64,000 bases of DNA. Origin: Croceimicrobium sp965279135 (GTDB taxonomy: Bacteria > Bacteroidota > Bacteroidia > Flavobacteriales > Schleiferiaceae). The DNA lies in contig OZ257133.1 in NCBI GenBank assembly GCA_965279135.1, positions 1,736,001-1,800,000 of the forward strand, in the 5' to 3' direction. The position numbers and the translations under genes are program-made. Numbering within the stretch: position 1 is the first letter of the stretch; every line of letters starts with the position of its first letter. The notes below the pieces were generated by a model that had not been told where the DNA came from, made no database searches, and worked only from the letters and a program-made list of their open reading frames with translations. Shown here piece after piece: positions 1-7,386 of this stretch.

Positions 1-438
1 GCGAGTAAGGCACATCAACATACCTGACATGCATCGGGTGCGGGCCGTTTTAGTGCGAAGAATCTCTGTCTCCTCCTCTTCAACACTCAACTCAGGGCTG
101 GGAATAGCATTTAGCTGATTTGCGAAGTCATCAAAATCCCTCCATTTACTCTCCATCACTCGACGTTTAGTCTGTAAGAATTGATTTACAGTTATTCTAT
201 AGGCCCAGGTGCGAAAGGCACTTTCCCCTTTAAAGGTTGAAAGGCTGGTAATAATTTTAATCAACACTTCCTGAGAGAGGTCTTTAGCCTCATCTTGATC
301 ATTAGTATACTTCCAGGCAAGATTATATATGAATGGCTGATGCAAAGTGATTAGTTCATCCAATGCCCTTCGGTCTCCGTTAATGGCTTGCGTGTGTAAT
401 TCCTTGCTTCTTGTTTCGAGATCGCTATATTCCTGCAT
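1..438 (-). CDS. ECF-type RNA polymerase sigma factor (3' end outside window)
   Basis: Open frame of 146 codons read from ATG at 438 down to the left edge with no stop, so the C-terminal part of the protein is missing. Residues about 30-95 match sigma-70 region 2: the stretch with YNLAWKYTNDQDEAKDLSQE is the core-binding and -10 recognition helix, and SAFRTWAYRITVNQFLQTKR follows the usual ECF pattern. A variable acidic linker (LSVEEEETE) comes next, and the frame ends at the start of region 4. ECF factors redirect RNA polymerase to a small regulon, often under an anti-sigma factor encoded next door; that gene would be to the left of the window. Family assignment is firm, regulon unknown. Confidence 0.9.
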   Translation of the reverse strand, partial: MQEYSDLETRSKELHTQAINGDRRALDELITLHQPFIYNLAWKYTNDQDEAKDLSQEVLIKIITSLSTFKGESAFRTWAYRITVNQFLQTKRRVMESKWRDFDDFANQLNAIPSPELSVEEEETEILRTKTARTRCMSGMLMCLTR

Positions 439-1403
439 CCTAGTCAATTCTCCTAGCAATATAATGGAAAGGAACTGACGAGAACTAAAAGACTCAGGCC
501 TGGTTCCCATTAGAAATCTAGCCCTAAAAAGGGGTTTTTCCCCTTAAGAGTATTTTAACAGTTCTTAAGCCAAACCATTTAAATATTATTTCCGTTATTG
601 TTACAGCGAAGCAGATAAATCAGGTTATGGTTTAGCCCCGGTATTTTAAATATCGGGGTTTTTTATTTCAGATAGTTGTATATCAGTCTATTATACTATT
701 AATAAATATTCAATTTCACTAAAAGATATTATTTAAGATTCTTAAAATACTCTATCATAGTAGTCCATTTACAACTATATACCGAAGTAAATATTCCAAA
801 ACAAGCTGAAATTCACTGATCACTCAAGTGATTTATATGAGTTTTTAAGCGCTCATAATTTGAGTCCAATTCAGTTATCAATCCCAATAGCTTAGGGCTT
901 AAAGTGCCTCATCTCAAATCCCTTCGCGATTACCAGCGCTCAATGGTTGTGCTCTAAATATTTAATTGTGTATGATTATATCTATTCAGAAATGTAGAAT
1001 TTACACTTTGGTCAAACCACTAAAGCTTATCCCATTTGAAATAATTCTATTTTACTCTGACCTTCCGATGTTATTTAATATGTGATAAGATTTGTAATTT
1101 CATATCTCTGAAATTAGTATGTCTTGTCCTTAATTTTTGTTATACTCTTTTATACTAATATTAATACTTCATATAAGTGGATAATCAGAGAATTACAATG
1201 CATCTCTACATAAAAACAATCTACCACCAGTATTATTAATCAATACATCCTACAATCTATTAATGATTAAATGCCAAATCCAATTCTCCGGAATTGCGCA
1301 TCTCGCTTCCATTCGCATCTGAGGTAGTCCTTCATCTTCAGGCCCACCTCAATCTAGCAATTAGTTAAATTGTACGCTTCGGACTAAATCCTTAAAAACC
1401 ATC
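439..1403. other. gene-poor AT-rich intergenic region
   Basis: About 965 bases with no credible coding frame. It contains a perfect small hairpin (AAGGGG-TTTTT-CCCCTT, 529-545) and one strong rho-independent terminator on the plus strand (636-664) that does not follow any visible gene. The remainder, about 670-1380, is AT-rich and shows no recognisable structure. Either it is a regulatory or small-RNA region or it is decayed sequence. Confidence 0.6.
636..664 (+). terminator. orphan rho-independent terminator
   Basis: Stem with CCCCG pairing to CGGGG and further A-T pairs in the arms, followed by six T residues. The T run is on the plus strand only. No plus-strand protein gene precedes it inside the window, so it may end an untranslated RNA. 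Confidence 0.7.
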
Positions 1404-1862
1404 ATGGAAGTACGACTACCTGATTTTAAGATTATTGGCATCGCAACTAAGACCATTAATTCCGGTACTCAGTCAATGGAGGATCTCGGAATGCTCTGGG
1501 AGCGGTTCTACAAAGAGGGTATTTCGGAGCAAATAATAAACAAGAGCAAACCCGATGTATTTGCACTTTATACTGATTACGAATCTGATTATCGTGGGAG
1601 CTACACTGCGATAATTGGACATAAAGTAGATTCTTTGGATAGGATACCCGAGGGTCTCATTGGGAGGGCGTTTAGTGGAGGTAATTTCCTAAAGATCATT
1701 GCTAAGGGCAAAATGCCCGATGCGATCGTTAATACCTGGAATAAGATCTGGGAGGATGAGTCTACATTAAACCGCAGCTATACGGTGGATTTTGAAGTCT
1801 ATGGACCGAAATCCCAAAACGGAGATGCTTCAGAAGTAGAATTATTTCTAGCCGTTGAATAG
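1404..1862 (+). CDS. stand-alone GyrI-like / effector-binding domain protein
   Basis: 152-residue soluble protein with no signal peptide. It resembles the GyrI-like (SOUL/AraC effector-binding) fold: an opening strand with FKIIGIATK, a helix with MLWERFYKE, then YTDYESDYRGSYTAIIGHKV, and a C-terminal YTVDFEVYGP strand. The same domain is fused behind an AraC helix-turn-helix in the gene at 34954. Stand-alone versions bind small hydrophobic or cationic ligands and sometimes act as gyrase inhibitors or drug sensors; which applies here cannot be read from sequence. ATG start follows a long gap, so it probably has its own promoter. Confidence 0.75.
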   Translation: MEVRLPDFKIIGIATKTINSGTQSMEDLGMLWERFYKEGISEQIINKSKPDVFALYTDYESDYRGSYTAIIGHKVDSLDRIPEGLIGRAFSGGNFLKIIAKGKMPDAIVNTWNKIWEDESTLNRSYTVDFEVYGPKSQNGDASEVELFLAVE

Positions 1863-1924
1863 TTTGCCCTTCAAACTTCCATCTCCAAATTCTTAAATTC
1901 ATATCCTGAGCCTAATCCTTTACC

Positions 1925-2122
1925 ATGAAAACCCTTGCAATTACCATTTTCCTGTTATTCTGCCTTTTTGGATGTACAAAAGATAGTCAACATTCCTGCT
2001 ACGACCCTAGCCTGGTTCACGATGGAGCTTGTACAGCAGATTGTCCGGGTTTTGAAGGTTGTGATGGCAAGACCTATTGCAATGCCTGTGAAGCAGCCAG
2101 ACATGGAATTGGACCGAAGTAA
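1925..2122 (+). CDS. small Kazal-like lipoprotein
   Basis: 65 residues with a lipoprotein signal (basic start, hydrophobic core, lipobox LFGC with Cys17). The mature part is cysteine-rich, and the segment GCDGKTYCNACEAARHGI is the classic second half of a Kazal domain (CGCDGKTYGNACEA in relatives). The first half is short and unusual (CTADCPGFEGCDG), so the inhibitory loop may be altered. Kazal domains bind serine proteases; in Bacteroidota these small lipoproteins are common but uncharacterised. A frame overlapping it at 1935-2138 is a shadow. Confidence 0.75.
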   Translation: MKTLAITIFLLFCLFGCTKDSQHSCYDPSLVHDGACTADCPGFEGCDGKTYCNACEAARHGIGPK

Positions 2123-2312
2123 TCAACTAATGAATTAGTGTTCTGCGGAATCCGAAAGAGGCTCGAATTCATTGAACAGCATTTAGGCCAATAAATTTCT
2201 AAACCAATTTAAGCTCAATAATAAATCTAAGTAAAGCTTCACCAAGACTGATTTTTATCAGTAGCTCGCTTGGCCCTAATCCTCAAATTTGGGGATCGAA
2301 GCTAATTTAGGT

Positions 2313-3245
2313 ATGAAAAAGCCATTGGTCCTAGCCTTACTTATTCTTGGTGTTTTCGCTTGTCGGAAGGCCAGCCTTTTGCAAGACCTGAAGGTCTATG
2401 GAGGAACAGGCAGTGGTTCATTTGAGATTGGATCAAAAGTGCCCATAATGGCCTTTGAGGCAGACAGCGGATCGGTATTCAGCCATTGGATAGGTGATAC
2501 TATTTTTCTTGAAAATCCGGGCTCCGCTTCAACTAACTGCAACATATCCAGAAACAATGTCTCGGTAAGAGCCATCTATAAATCCGCGCCCTACTTCACT
2601 TTAAGCGTCAACAAGGGTACGGGTAGCGGCCAATATCAGGAAGGACAATTACTTGAGATTGTTGCAGACTCAGCCCAAGGAGATTCTGCCTTTTACCAAT
2701 GGACCGGCAATGTGGAATATCTTGAGCAGCTTAGAGCGCCGATTACAACTTTGCAGATGCCCGCTCATAATATAGTAGTTGAAGCAAAATTCGCAGCCCT
2801 TCCTAAATACCGATTGGAGGTTATTGATGGTTCGGGAGATGGTCACTATCTAGCTGGTACCCAAGTGAGAATTTCTCCGAATGTACCGGTAGATCTGTAC
2901 TTCAAAGCTTGGTCTGGAGACATTCAACATCTGAACGATCATTTACTGGCAGAAGCAGATATCACGATGCCTGGGCAAGATGTTCTGCTACAAGCCAATT
3001 TCGAAAACGCCATAAGTTTTAGCTCACAAGTAAGTCCTTTGATCAGCAGTTACTGCGCAACAGCAGGCTGCCATGATGCTAACTCCCCCAATGAACCCCT
3101 TACCAATTATGGCGAGATTAAACATTGGGCAAAAGATATTCGGGATCGAATCTTTTACGGCAATATGCCACCGGGGCAACCTTTTAATGAACAGTACAAG
3201 CAAATCATCATCAAATGGGTCAATCAAGGCGCGCAAAACAACTGA
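2313..3245 (+). CDS. lipoprotein with three InlB-type repeats and a C-terminal CX4CH haem-like domain
   Basis: Start placed at ATG 2313, giving a clean lipoprotein signal ending LGVFAC; the frame extends upstream only to a TTG at 2289. Three tandem repeats of about 65-70 residues follow, each with a G-T/S-G-S/D-G pattern near the start, a W-S/T-G-D/N core and an A-x-F/Y end, typical of divergent InlB B-repeats. The last 75 residues hold SSYCATAGCHDA, a CX4CH motif, then a MPPG and a KWVNQGAQNN ending, as in planctomycete-type cytochrome c domains. Probably a surface-exposed electron carrier or haem-binding lipoprotein. First gene of an operon with 3215 and 3604. Confidence 0.75.
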   Translation: MKKPLVLALLILGVFACRKASLLQDLKVYGGTGSGSFEIGSKVPIMAFEADSGSVFSHWIGDTIFLENPGSASTNCNISRNNVSVRAIYKSAPYFTLSVNKGTGSGQYQEGQLLEIVADSAQGDSAFYQWTGNVEYLEQLRAPITTLQMPAHNIVVEAKFAALPKYRLEVIDGSGDGHYLAGTQVRISPNVPVDLYFKAWSGDIQHLNDHLLAEADITMPGQDVLLQANFENAISFSSQVSPLISSYCATAGCHDANSPNEPLTNYGEIKHWAKDIRDRIFYGNMPPGQPFNEQYKQIIIKWVNQGAQNN

Positions 3246-3601
3246 TCATCTCGATAGGCATTGTGCTCATCCCGGTATTGATCTCTAGCACCAAGGAAAC
3301 TGGCAGCTCAATTTTTAGCGATACAGAGAGATCCCTGTTTGAAAAGGAAACTCCTTCTTTCTTAAATGATGTATTTCCCATTATCCATAAAAAATGCTGG
3401 GGCAGTGAATGTCATGGACCTAGGAATCGGATGACGCACCGCTACAGCAATTATGATAAAATCTACTCCTATCGGAAAACGATTAAAAAACGAATCACCG
3501 CCGAAAAATCTCCAATGCCTCCTGCTGATCAAGACCAGCTCACTGAAAAGGAAAAACAGACCCTGCTGGATTGGATTGAAGCTGGTGCGCCAAACAATTG
3601 A
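3215..3601 (+). CDS. small exported CX4CH cytochrome-c-like protein
   Basis: 128 residues, overlapping the end of the previous gene by 31 bases. The N-terminus has basic residues then a hydrophobic segment (LIISIGIVLIPVLI), a signal peptide or anchor. The core has KKCWGSECHGP, again CX4CH, followed by a MPPAD motif that could supply an axial Met, and ends DWIEAGAPNN, the same closing pattern as the upstream protein. It therefore looks like a one-domain version of that protein's C-terminal domain. Haem attachment to CX4CH is inferred, not seen. Confidence 0.72.
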   Translation: MGQSRRAKQLIISIGIVLIPVLISSTKETGSSIFSDTERSLFEKETPSFLNDVFPIIHKKCWGSECHGPRNRMTHRYSNYDKIYSYRKTIKKRITAEKSPMPPADQDQLTEKEKQTLLDWIEAGAPNN

Positions 3602-3603
3602 AT

Positions 3604-4458
3604 ATGAGAAAAACTATACTCCTAATTGCTCTATTATTCTCTACTTCTTTACTAGCCCAGCAAGTACTTCCAGTTGATGAAAGTGCTAATGAACCAGTAG
3701 AGGAAACCTTTAGAAGCATTTATAATATGAATAGCCAGAGCACCGAGACCCTCTGGAATGGATTCTTGTTTTTTGCCATTACCCATCGCTTCACCAGTCC
3801 GGTTAGCTCTGGGATCAAAGAGTTTTGGGGTATGGATGGCTATTCCAATATCCGTTTGGGATTGGCATATGGAATCAATGATAATCTCATGGTTGGGATT
3901 GGTCGCTCCAGGCTAAACAAGATTTACGATGGCTATGTCAAGTACAAAGTCTTAAGTCAAAAGTCTCAGGGTATGCCCATTACCCTAAGCCTTCTAGGTC
4001 AAACCAGCATCCGCAGTCAGGACTTCCCCGCGAACCAGCAAGATCTGCTGGAATTTACCGATCGACTCAGTTATTCTGTCCAGGCGCTTATCGCTCGTAA
4101 ATTCAATAGATGGTTAAGCTTACAACTCAGTCCGACTTATACCCATCAAAACCTAAGCATCTTGCGCGATCAACCGAATGGACGTTTTAGCCTTGGTTTC
4201 ACCGCCCACACTAAAGTCAATTCAAAAAGCTCTATCCAGGTTGAATACTATCTCAACCAACTCACCGATGATCCCAACGCCCAGGATGTGGTAGGTATTT
4301 CCTTAGATTACACCTCAGTTAAACACAGCTTCCAAATCCAATTCACTAATGCGACTACCATCCTCCCGGCAGAGTTCTTAGCCTACACCAACCGTAGCTT
4401 CTTCGAAGCGGATGGAATCTATTTTGGGTTTTGTATTACGAGGAGGTTTGATATTTGA
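3604..4458 (+). CDS. DUF5777 outer-membrane beta-barrel protein
   Basis: 284 residues from ATG 3604, two bases after the previous stop; the longer frame starts at TTG 3598 and is less likely. A signal peptide ends near LLAQ. The body is built from alternating strands such as FLFFAITHRF, SNIRLGLAYGINDNLMVGIG and IQVEYYLNQL, and the protein ends with an aromatic strand GFCITRRFDI, as outer-membrane barrels do. The FRSIYNMNSQSTETL opening and THRF motif match DUF5777, a Bacteroidota family usually found next to c-type cytochrome domain genes, as it is here. Role unknown; likely partner of the two CX4CH proteins. Confidence 0.8.
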   Translation: MRKTILLIALLFSTSLLAQQVLPVDESANEPVEETFRSIYNMNSQSTETLWNGFLFFAITHRFTSPVSSGIKEFWGMDGYSNIRLGLAYGINDNLMVGIGRSRLNKIYDGYVKYKVLSQKSQGMPITLSLLGQTSIRSQDFPANQQDLLEFTDRLSYSVQALIARKFNRWLSLQLSPTYTHQNLSILRDQPNGRFSLGFTAHTKVNSKSSIQVEYYLNQLTDDPNAQDVVGISLDYTSVKHSFQIQFTNATTILPAEFLAYTNRSFFEADGIYFGFCITRRFDI

Positions 4459-5347
4459 GGGGAAGGATGGTCTACTTTTAAAGCATAATTAAAGAATAGT
4501 CAGTTCTGAGGTATGATGCTTTAAAAGCTGATCTTGAATCCTTTTACCTCATCTCAGGCATAGAACATTACTAGCATATACCATAGCACCATTTGCCGCT
4601 TTCCGATACCTCTTAAGAAGATTTGATGTTGGGACACAATCGCTATCATTAAACAAAACACTCACCATGGGGATGTAGGTGATATCTGCAGCCCAGACTT
4701 GGCTTGAGCGCTTAACTTCTAAATCGCGCAGCAGGTATGAGTATACTTTATGTTCCTTGCACCGCATAGAAGTGATTGGGCCTAGTTGGGTGGATCGCAG
4801 ACCCATTATGCGCTAGTAAAATCGATCTATTCTGCTCGAAATGAACGAATTACCTTGTTTAACGAGTCATTTATGCATCTGTCCTGCTCCCTTGTAAGGG
4901 TGATCCAAGTAATGCTCATCAATAAGCCGAATGAGCTCCAAGTTTAGCGAGGACCTGCGTTCGGAGCGGTAATAGAAGGAATATCTATTAAGTTCGAACG
5001 CACACTGTTTACTTATACTCAGGCTCAAATCAGCCTCGTCACCCATCTGTCTACGCTCTTAAAACTTGGAGACATCCTGATTTAAAAAAAGGTGCTAAAG
5101 AAAAGGAGAGAGACTGCACTAATAGTCTGGGGCTTACCTAAACATATCGCTCGGCTTTTTAATTTTAAAAGCTGCCAGTTAAAAAATAATTAAAAGGCAA
5201 GCGGATTTACCCGATCATTTCAAAATTATAGCCTATGAAAATATAACTTTGACCAGTTGGGGAAATTGTAGACTTACTCAAGTATACTAATAATTCGGCC
5301 TGCAATGCCCATTAAATCTACAAGTTAATTTTAAAAAAATAAACTAA
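4459..5347. other. gene-poor stretch holding a decayed transposase
   Basis: About 890 bases without an intact gene. The middle (roughly 4655-5060, minus strand) is a degenerate IS3-family transposase; the flanks carry no recognisable gene, and no terminal inverted repeats could be matched by eye. Confidence 0.6.
4655..5060 (-). pseudogene. IS3-family (IS150-like) transposase OrfB remnant
   Basis: Reading the minus strand from about 5060 down gives segments of the OrfB protein in one frame with stops inside it: SISKQCAFELNRYSFYYRSE, then LELIRLIDEHYLDHPYKGA, then a TGA, then VKQGNSFISSRIDRFY, a TAG, and then KVYSYLLRDLEVKRSSQVWA followed by ADITYIPM. The last part is the start of the DDE integrase core including its first catalytic Asp. 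Homology is lost below about 4660, so the rest of the catalytic domain is gone. The element is dead and marks past insertion between the haem-protein operon and the orphan genes. Confidence 0.8.
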
Positions 5348-5725
5348 ATGAGCAGTCTTATAATAGCTATTATTCTAATAATCTTAGGGTTAACTTCCAT
5401 GAAGCATCACAAAGGCAATGAAGTAAACATCATTGCAATCGTCCTAATTCTTGCTTCACTTGGTTTTTTTGGTCATTTTTTGATTGGTGTGTATGAAGTC
5501 GCCAAAGACTCAATGTCGAATAAAACATTTTATTGGTTGATGACTATTGGCCTATTCATTTTATTTCTAAGAATCTTTTTTCTAATACTCGCAGGTTTAA
5601 GGCACTACTTGTTAGAGGATGAATTGTTCTGGTTCATTTTATTGCTTCCTTTTACAGCTCTTTACACTGTAATTTGGTATTTCACGATCAACTACTTTTA
5701 CGAAAAAGCTCTTTTGGGCTTGTAG
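5348..5725 (+). CDS. small integral membrane protein of unknown function
   Basis: 125 residues, dominated by four hydrophobic segments: about residues 3-17, 26-45, 61-80 and 92-112. The loops are short and no motif is recognised. ATG start follows an AT-rich leader. The gene stands alone beside a decayed transposase and an interrupted frame, so it may be accessory or recently acquired. Coding potential is supported by length, a consistent membrane topology and absence of a better frame. Confidence 0.55.
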   Translation: MSSLIIAIILIILGLTSMKHHKGNEVNIIAIVLILASLGFFGHFLIGVYEVAKDSMSNKTFYWLMTIGLFILFLRIFFLILAGLRHYLLEDELFWFILLLPFTALYTVIWYFTINYFYEKALLGL

Positions 5726-6023
5726 TTACTTTTTGGTGGCGAGAAAATTGTTGTATTCCAAAAAAAAGCATTTAACAAGGCTTCACAAGTCAAATTTCAA
5801 CAATTATTTTTTAGTTAACTTTTTAAATACGTGGACCAAATTAGGATACTATAAGGATGGTTTAAATGTGTGACTTCTATTCAATTTTTCGGCTACTGGG
5901 TCCGCAGTATTGTAACAGAAATGGCCATTGAACAACGGCTAGCAATTTGTTATCCAGCATCTTAACCAAATTTGGAAAAATTCTGGTGACTACTAGGTAT
6001 GCTAAATCTTTATAATCTTGATC

Positions 6024-6371
6024 TTAAAGGAATTTTATCAAGGCTGTCATTTTCACCAAGATTAAAAGGTGCAAGTAAGCTTCCCTGAAATTCGACCATT
6101 TAAAAGATGTCTGAATTCCAATTTGAAATGGTCCCAATGTTGTATTGTAATTCCGCGAAACCTCGAAGTAAAATAAGGTTATTTTAAAATAGGCATATAT
6201 AAATTCAAACTGGCGGAATAACAAAGGTCTTACAGTGGTTTCAACTTTATAAATAGCCTTGAGAAGTTGCCTTTCTCGTATATTAAAGTCCGAGTCAATG
6301 TTTTTAATTAATTTCTTTGGCACCGGCTTTCCACGCAATTCTGCGATTAATGACTCTTTTAGTTTATCCAT
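6024..6371 (-). CDS. orphan protein, probably interrupted by a stop codon
   Basis: 115 residues from ATG 6371 to TAA at 6024. A basic helical N-terminus (ELRGKPVPKKLIKNID) is followed by RQLLKAIYKVETT and NYNTTLGPFQIGIQTS; I do not recognise the family with confidence, though GPFQIG recalls lysozyme-like transglycosylases. Past the TAA the same frame stays open for 48 more codons to 5877 with natural-looking composition (DQDYKDLAYLVVTRIFPN). This suggests a longer ancestral protein with a premature stop, possibly from a CAA codon. No neighbours suggest an operon. Confidence 0.45.
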   Translation of the reverse strand: MDKLKESLIAELRGKPVPKKLIKNIDSDFNIRERQLLKAIYKVETTVRPLLFRQFEFIYAYFKITLFYFEVSRNYNTTLGPFQIGIQTSFKWSNFREAYLHLLILVKMTALIKFL

Positions 6372-6655
6372 TCTCCAATTTTATCCTTGTACGGACAACT
6401 CCAAGGTATTGATTTTAACTACAACTATTTCTTACTGAGTGCTCAAAAGGTTTCTATATGGCTAGAACCGATTTTAACGCCCCTTTTAAATTAGATAATC
6501 TTTGAATCAGATCAAGTTGGGTTCATTGAGTATTTCAATACATGAAATTAAAAAGCACATAGCTTCACAGTACGAGATTTTTAAGAAATATGGTAGTTAT
6601 AATGATTAGTTGTCCCAACACACATTTGATGAAACCATGTTGACACCAATTCATT

Positions 6656-6684
6656 AAAAAAGCCTTAGACTCCCATCTAAGGCT
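6656..6684 (-). terminator. terminator of tRNA-Pro
   Basis: On the minus strand, AGCCTTAGAT pairs with a following CTAAGGCT across a short loop and is followed by six T residues. It lies 14 bases past the 3' end of the tRNA. Confidence 0.85.
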
Positions 6685-6697
6685 TGGATATTCAATG

Positions 6698-6770
6698 TCG
6701 GGATGACTGGACTTGAACCAGCGACCACACGCCCCCCAGACGTGTACTCTACCAACTGAGCTACATCCCG
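6698..6770 (-). tRNA. tRNA-Pro (anticodon GGG)
   Basis: 73-base cloverleaf on the minus strand: acceptor arm CGGGATG pairing with CATCCCG, discriminator A, D-arm GCTC/GAGT, anticodon stem CACGT/GCGTG with loop CTGGGGG (anticodon GGG, reads CCC and CCU proline codons), T-arm GCTGG/CCAGT around TTCAAGT. The CCA end is not encoded. A strong terminator follows directly, so it is transcribed alone. Confidence 0.95.
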
Positions 6771-7023
6771 TTGCCGCAATCATTTTGCGGGCTGCAAATG
6801 TAGTAAAGCATAAGATATACCCAACACTTTTAGCGACTCGACCATCCTGAATTATTTACCTGGTACCCTTTCCAGTCAGAACCCGACGACTAAATACCAT
6901 TCTGCCTGTTCAGAAATGATTGATCCTTGCCATTTATCAGGGAAAAGCCTTTCGGCATGAGGTACCAAGATCACTAGCGATTTAGTACTTTAGGCTGAAT
7001 CCATCAATTAACCATCTGTAATC

Positions 7024-7386
7024 ATGAAACAAGAAAATGATCTAACGGGGACACCCCATGTCTACCTCAGCAAGTATAGTGATACTCAATACCGGATAGA
7101 TGTAGCTATAAAACTTGAAGGGGGCCAAAGCTTCGAAATTGAAGAAAACCAGGGAAGAGTGGCAGAAAAAGATGCCGACTATTATCTACTCAACATAAGT
7201 GGAAGCTCAGGAACTGAACCCACAGAAACTAGTCTGTTGACTGCCTCCCTTGAAAACATTGTTCAAAATAGTGAGAAAATAGCTGTAGTAGCCTACTACA
7301 GTAATGCACCTGCGGGAGAAAAGAAAGCCAAGAAAAAAGTCAAGGTGCTTTATGCTGATGCTGATGAGGGTGGTTCAGGAGGTTAA
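7024..7386 (+). CDS. small soluble protein of unknown function
   Basis: 120 residues with no signal peptide or membrane segment. The first half alternates strand-like stretches (HVYLSKYSDTQYRIDVAIKL, YYLLNISG), and the end is highly charged then flexible (KKAKKKVKVLYADADEGGSGG is split by a lysine run and a Gly/Ser tail). I do not recognise it. It lies immediately upstream of the histidine kinase gene, with no gap, so the two may be cotranscribed and functionally linked. Confidence 0.6.
   Translation: MKQENDLTGTPHVYLSKYSDTQYRIDVAIKLEGGQSFEIEENQGRVAEKDADYYLLNISGSSGTEPTETSLLTASLENIVQNSEKIAVVAYYSNAPAGEKKAKKKVKVLYADADEGGSGG

Noticed and set aside
4549..4806. 85-residue frame as a gene
   Set aside because: It is the tail of the decayed IS3 OrfB; the frame upstream contains stops and the C-terminal part is unrelated sequence.
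6565..6783. 72-residue frame over the tRNA
   Set aside because: It reads through the tRNA-Pro and its terminator.
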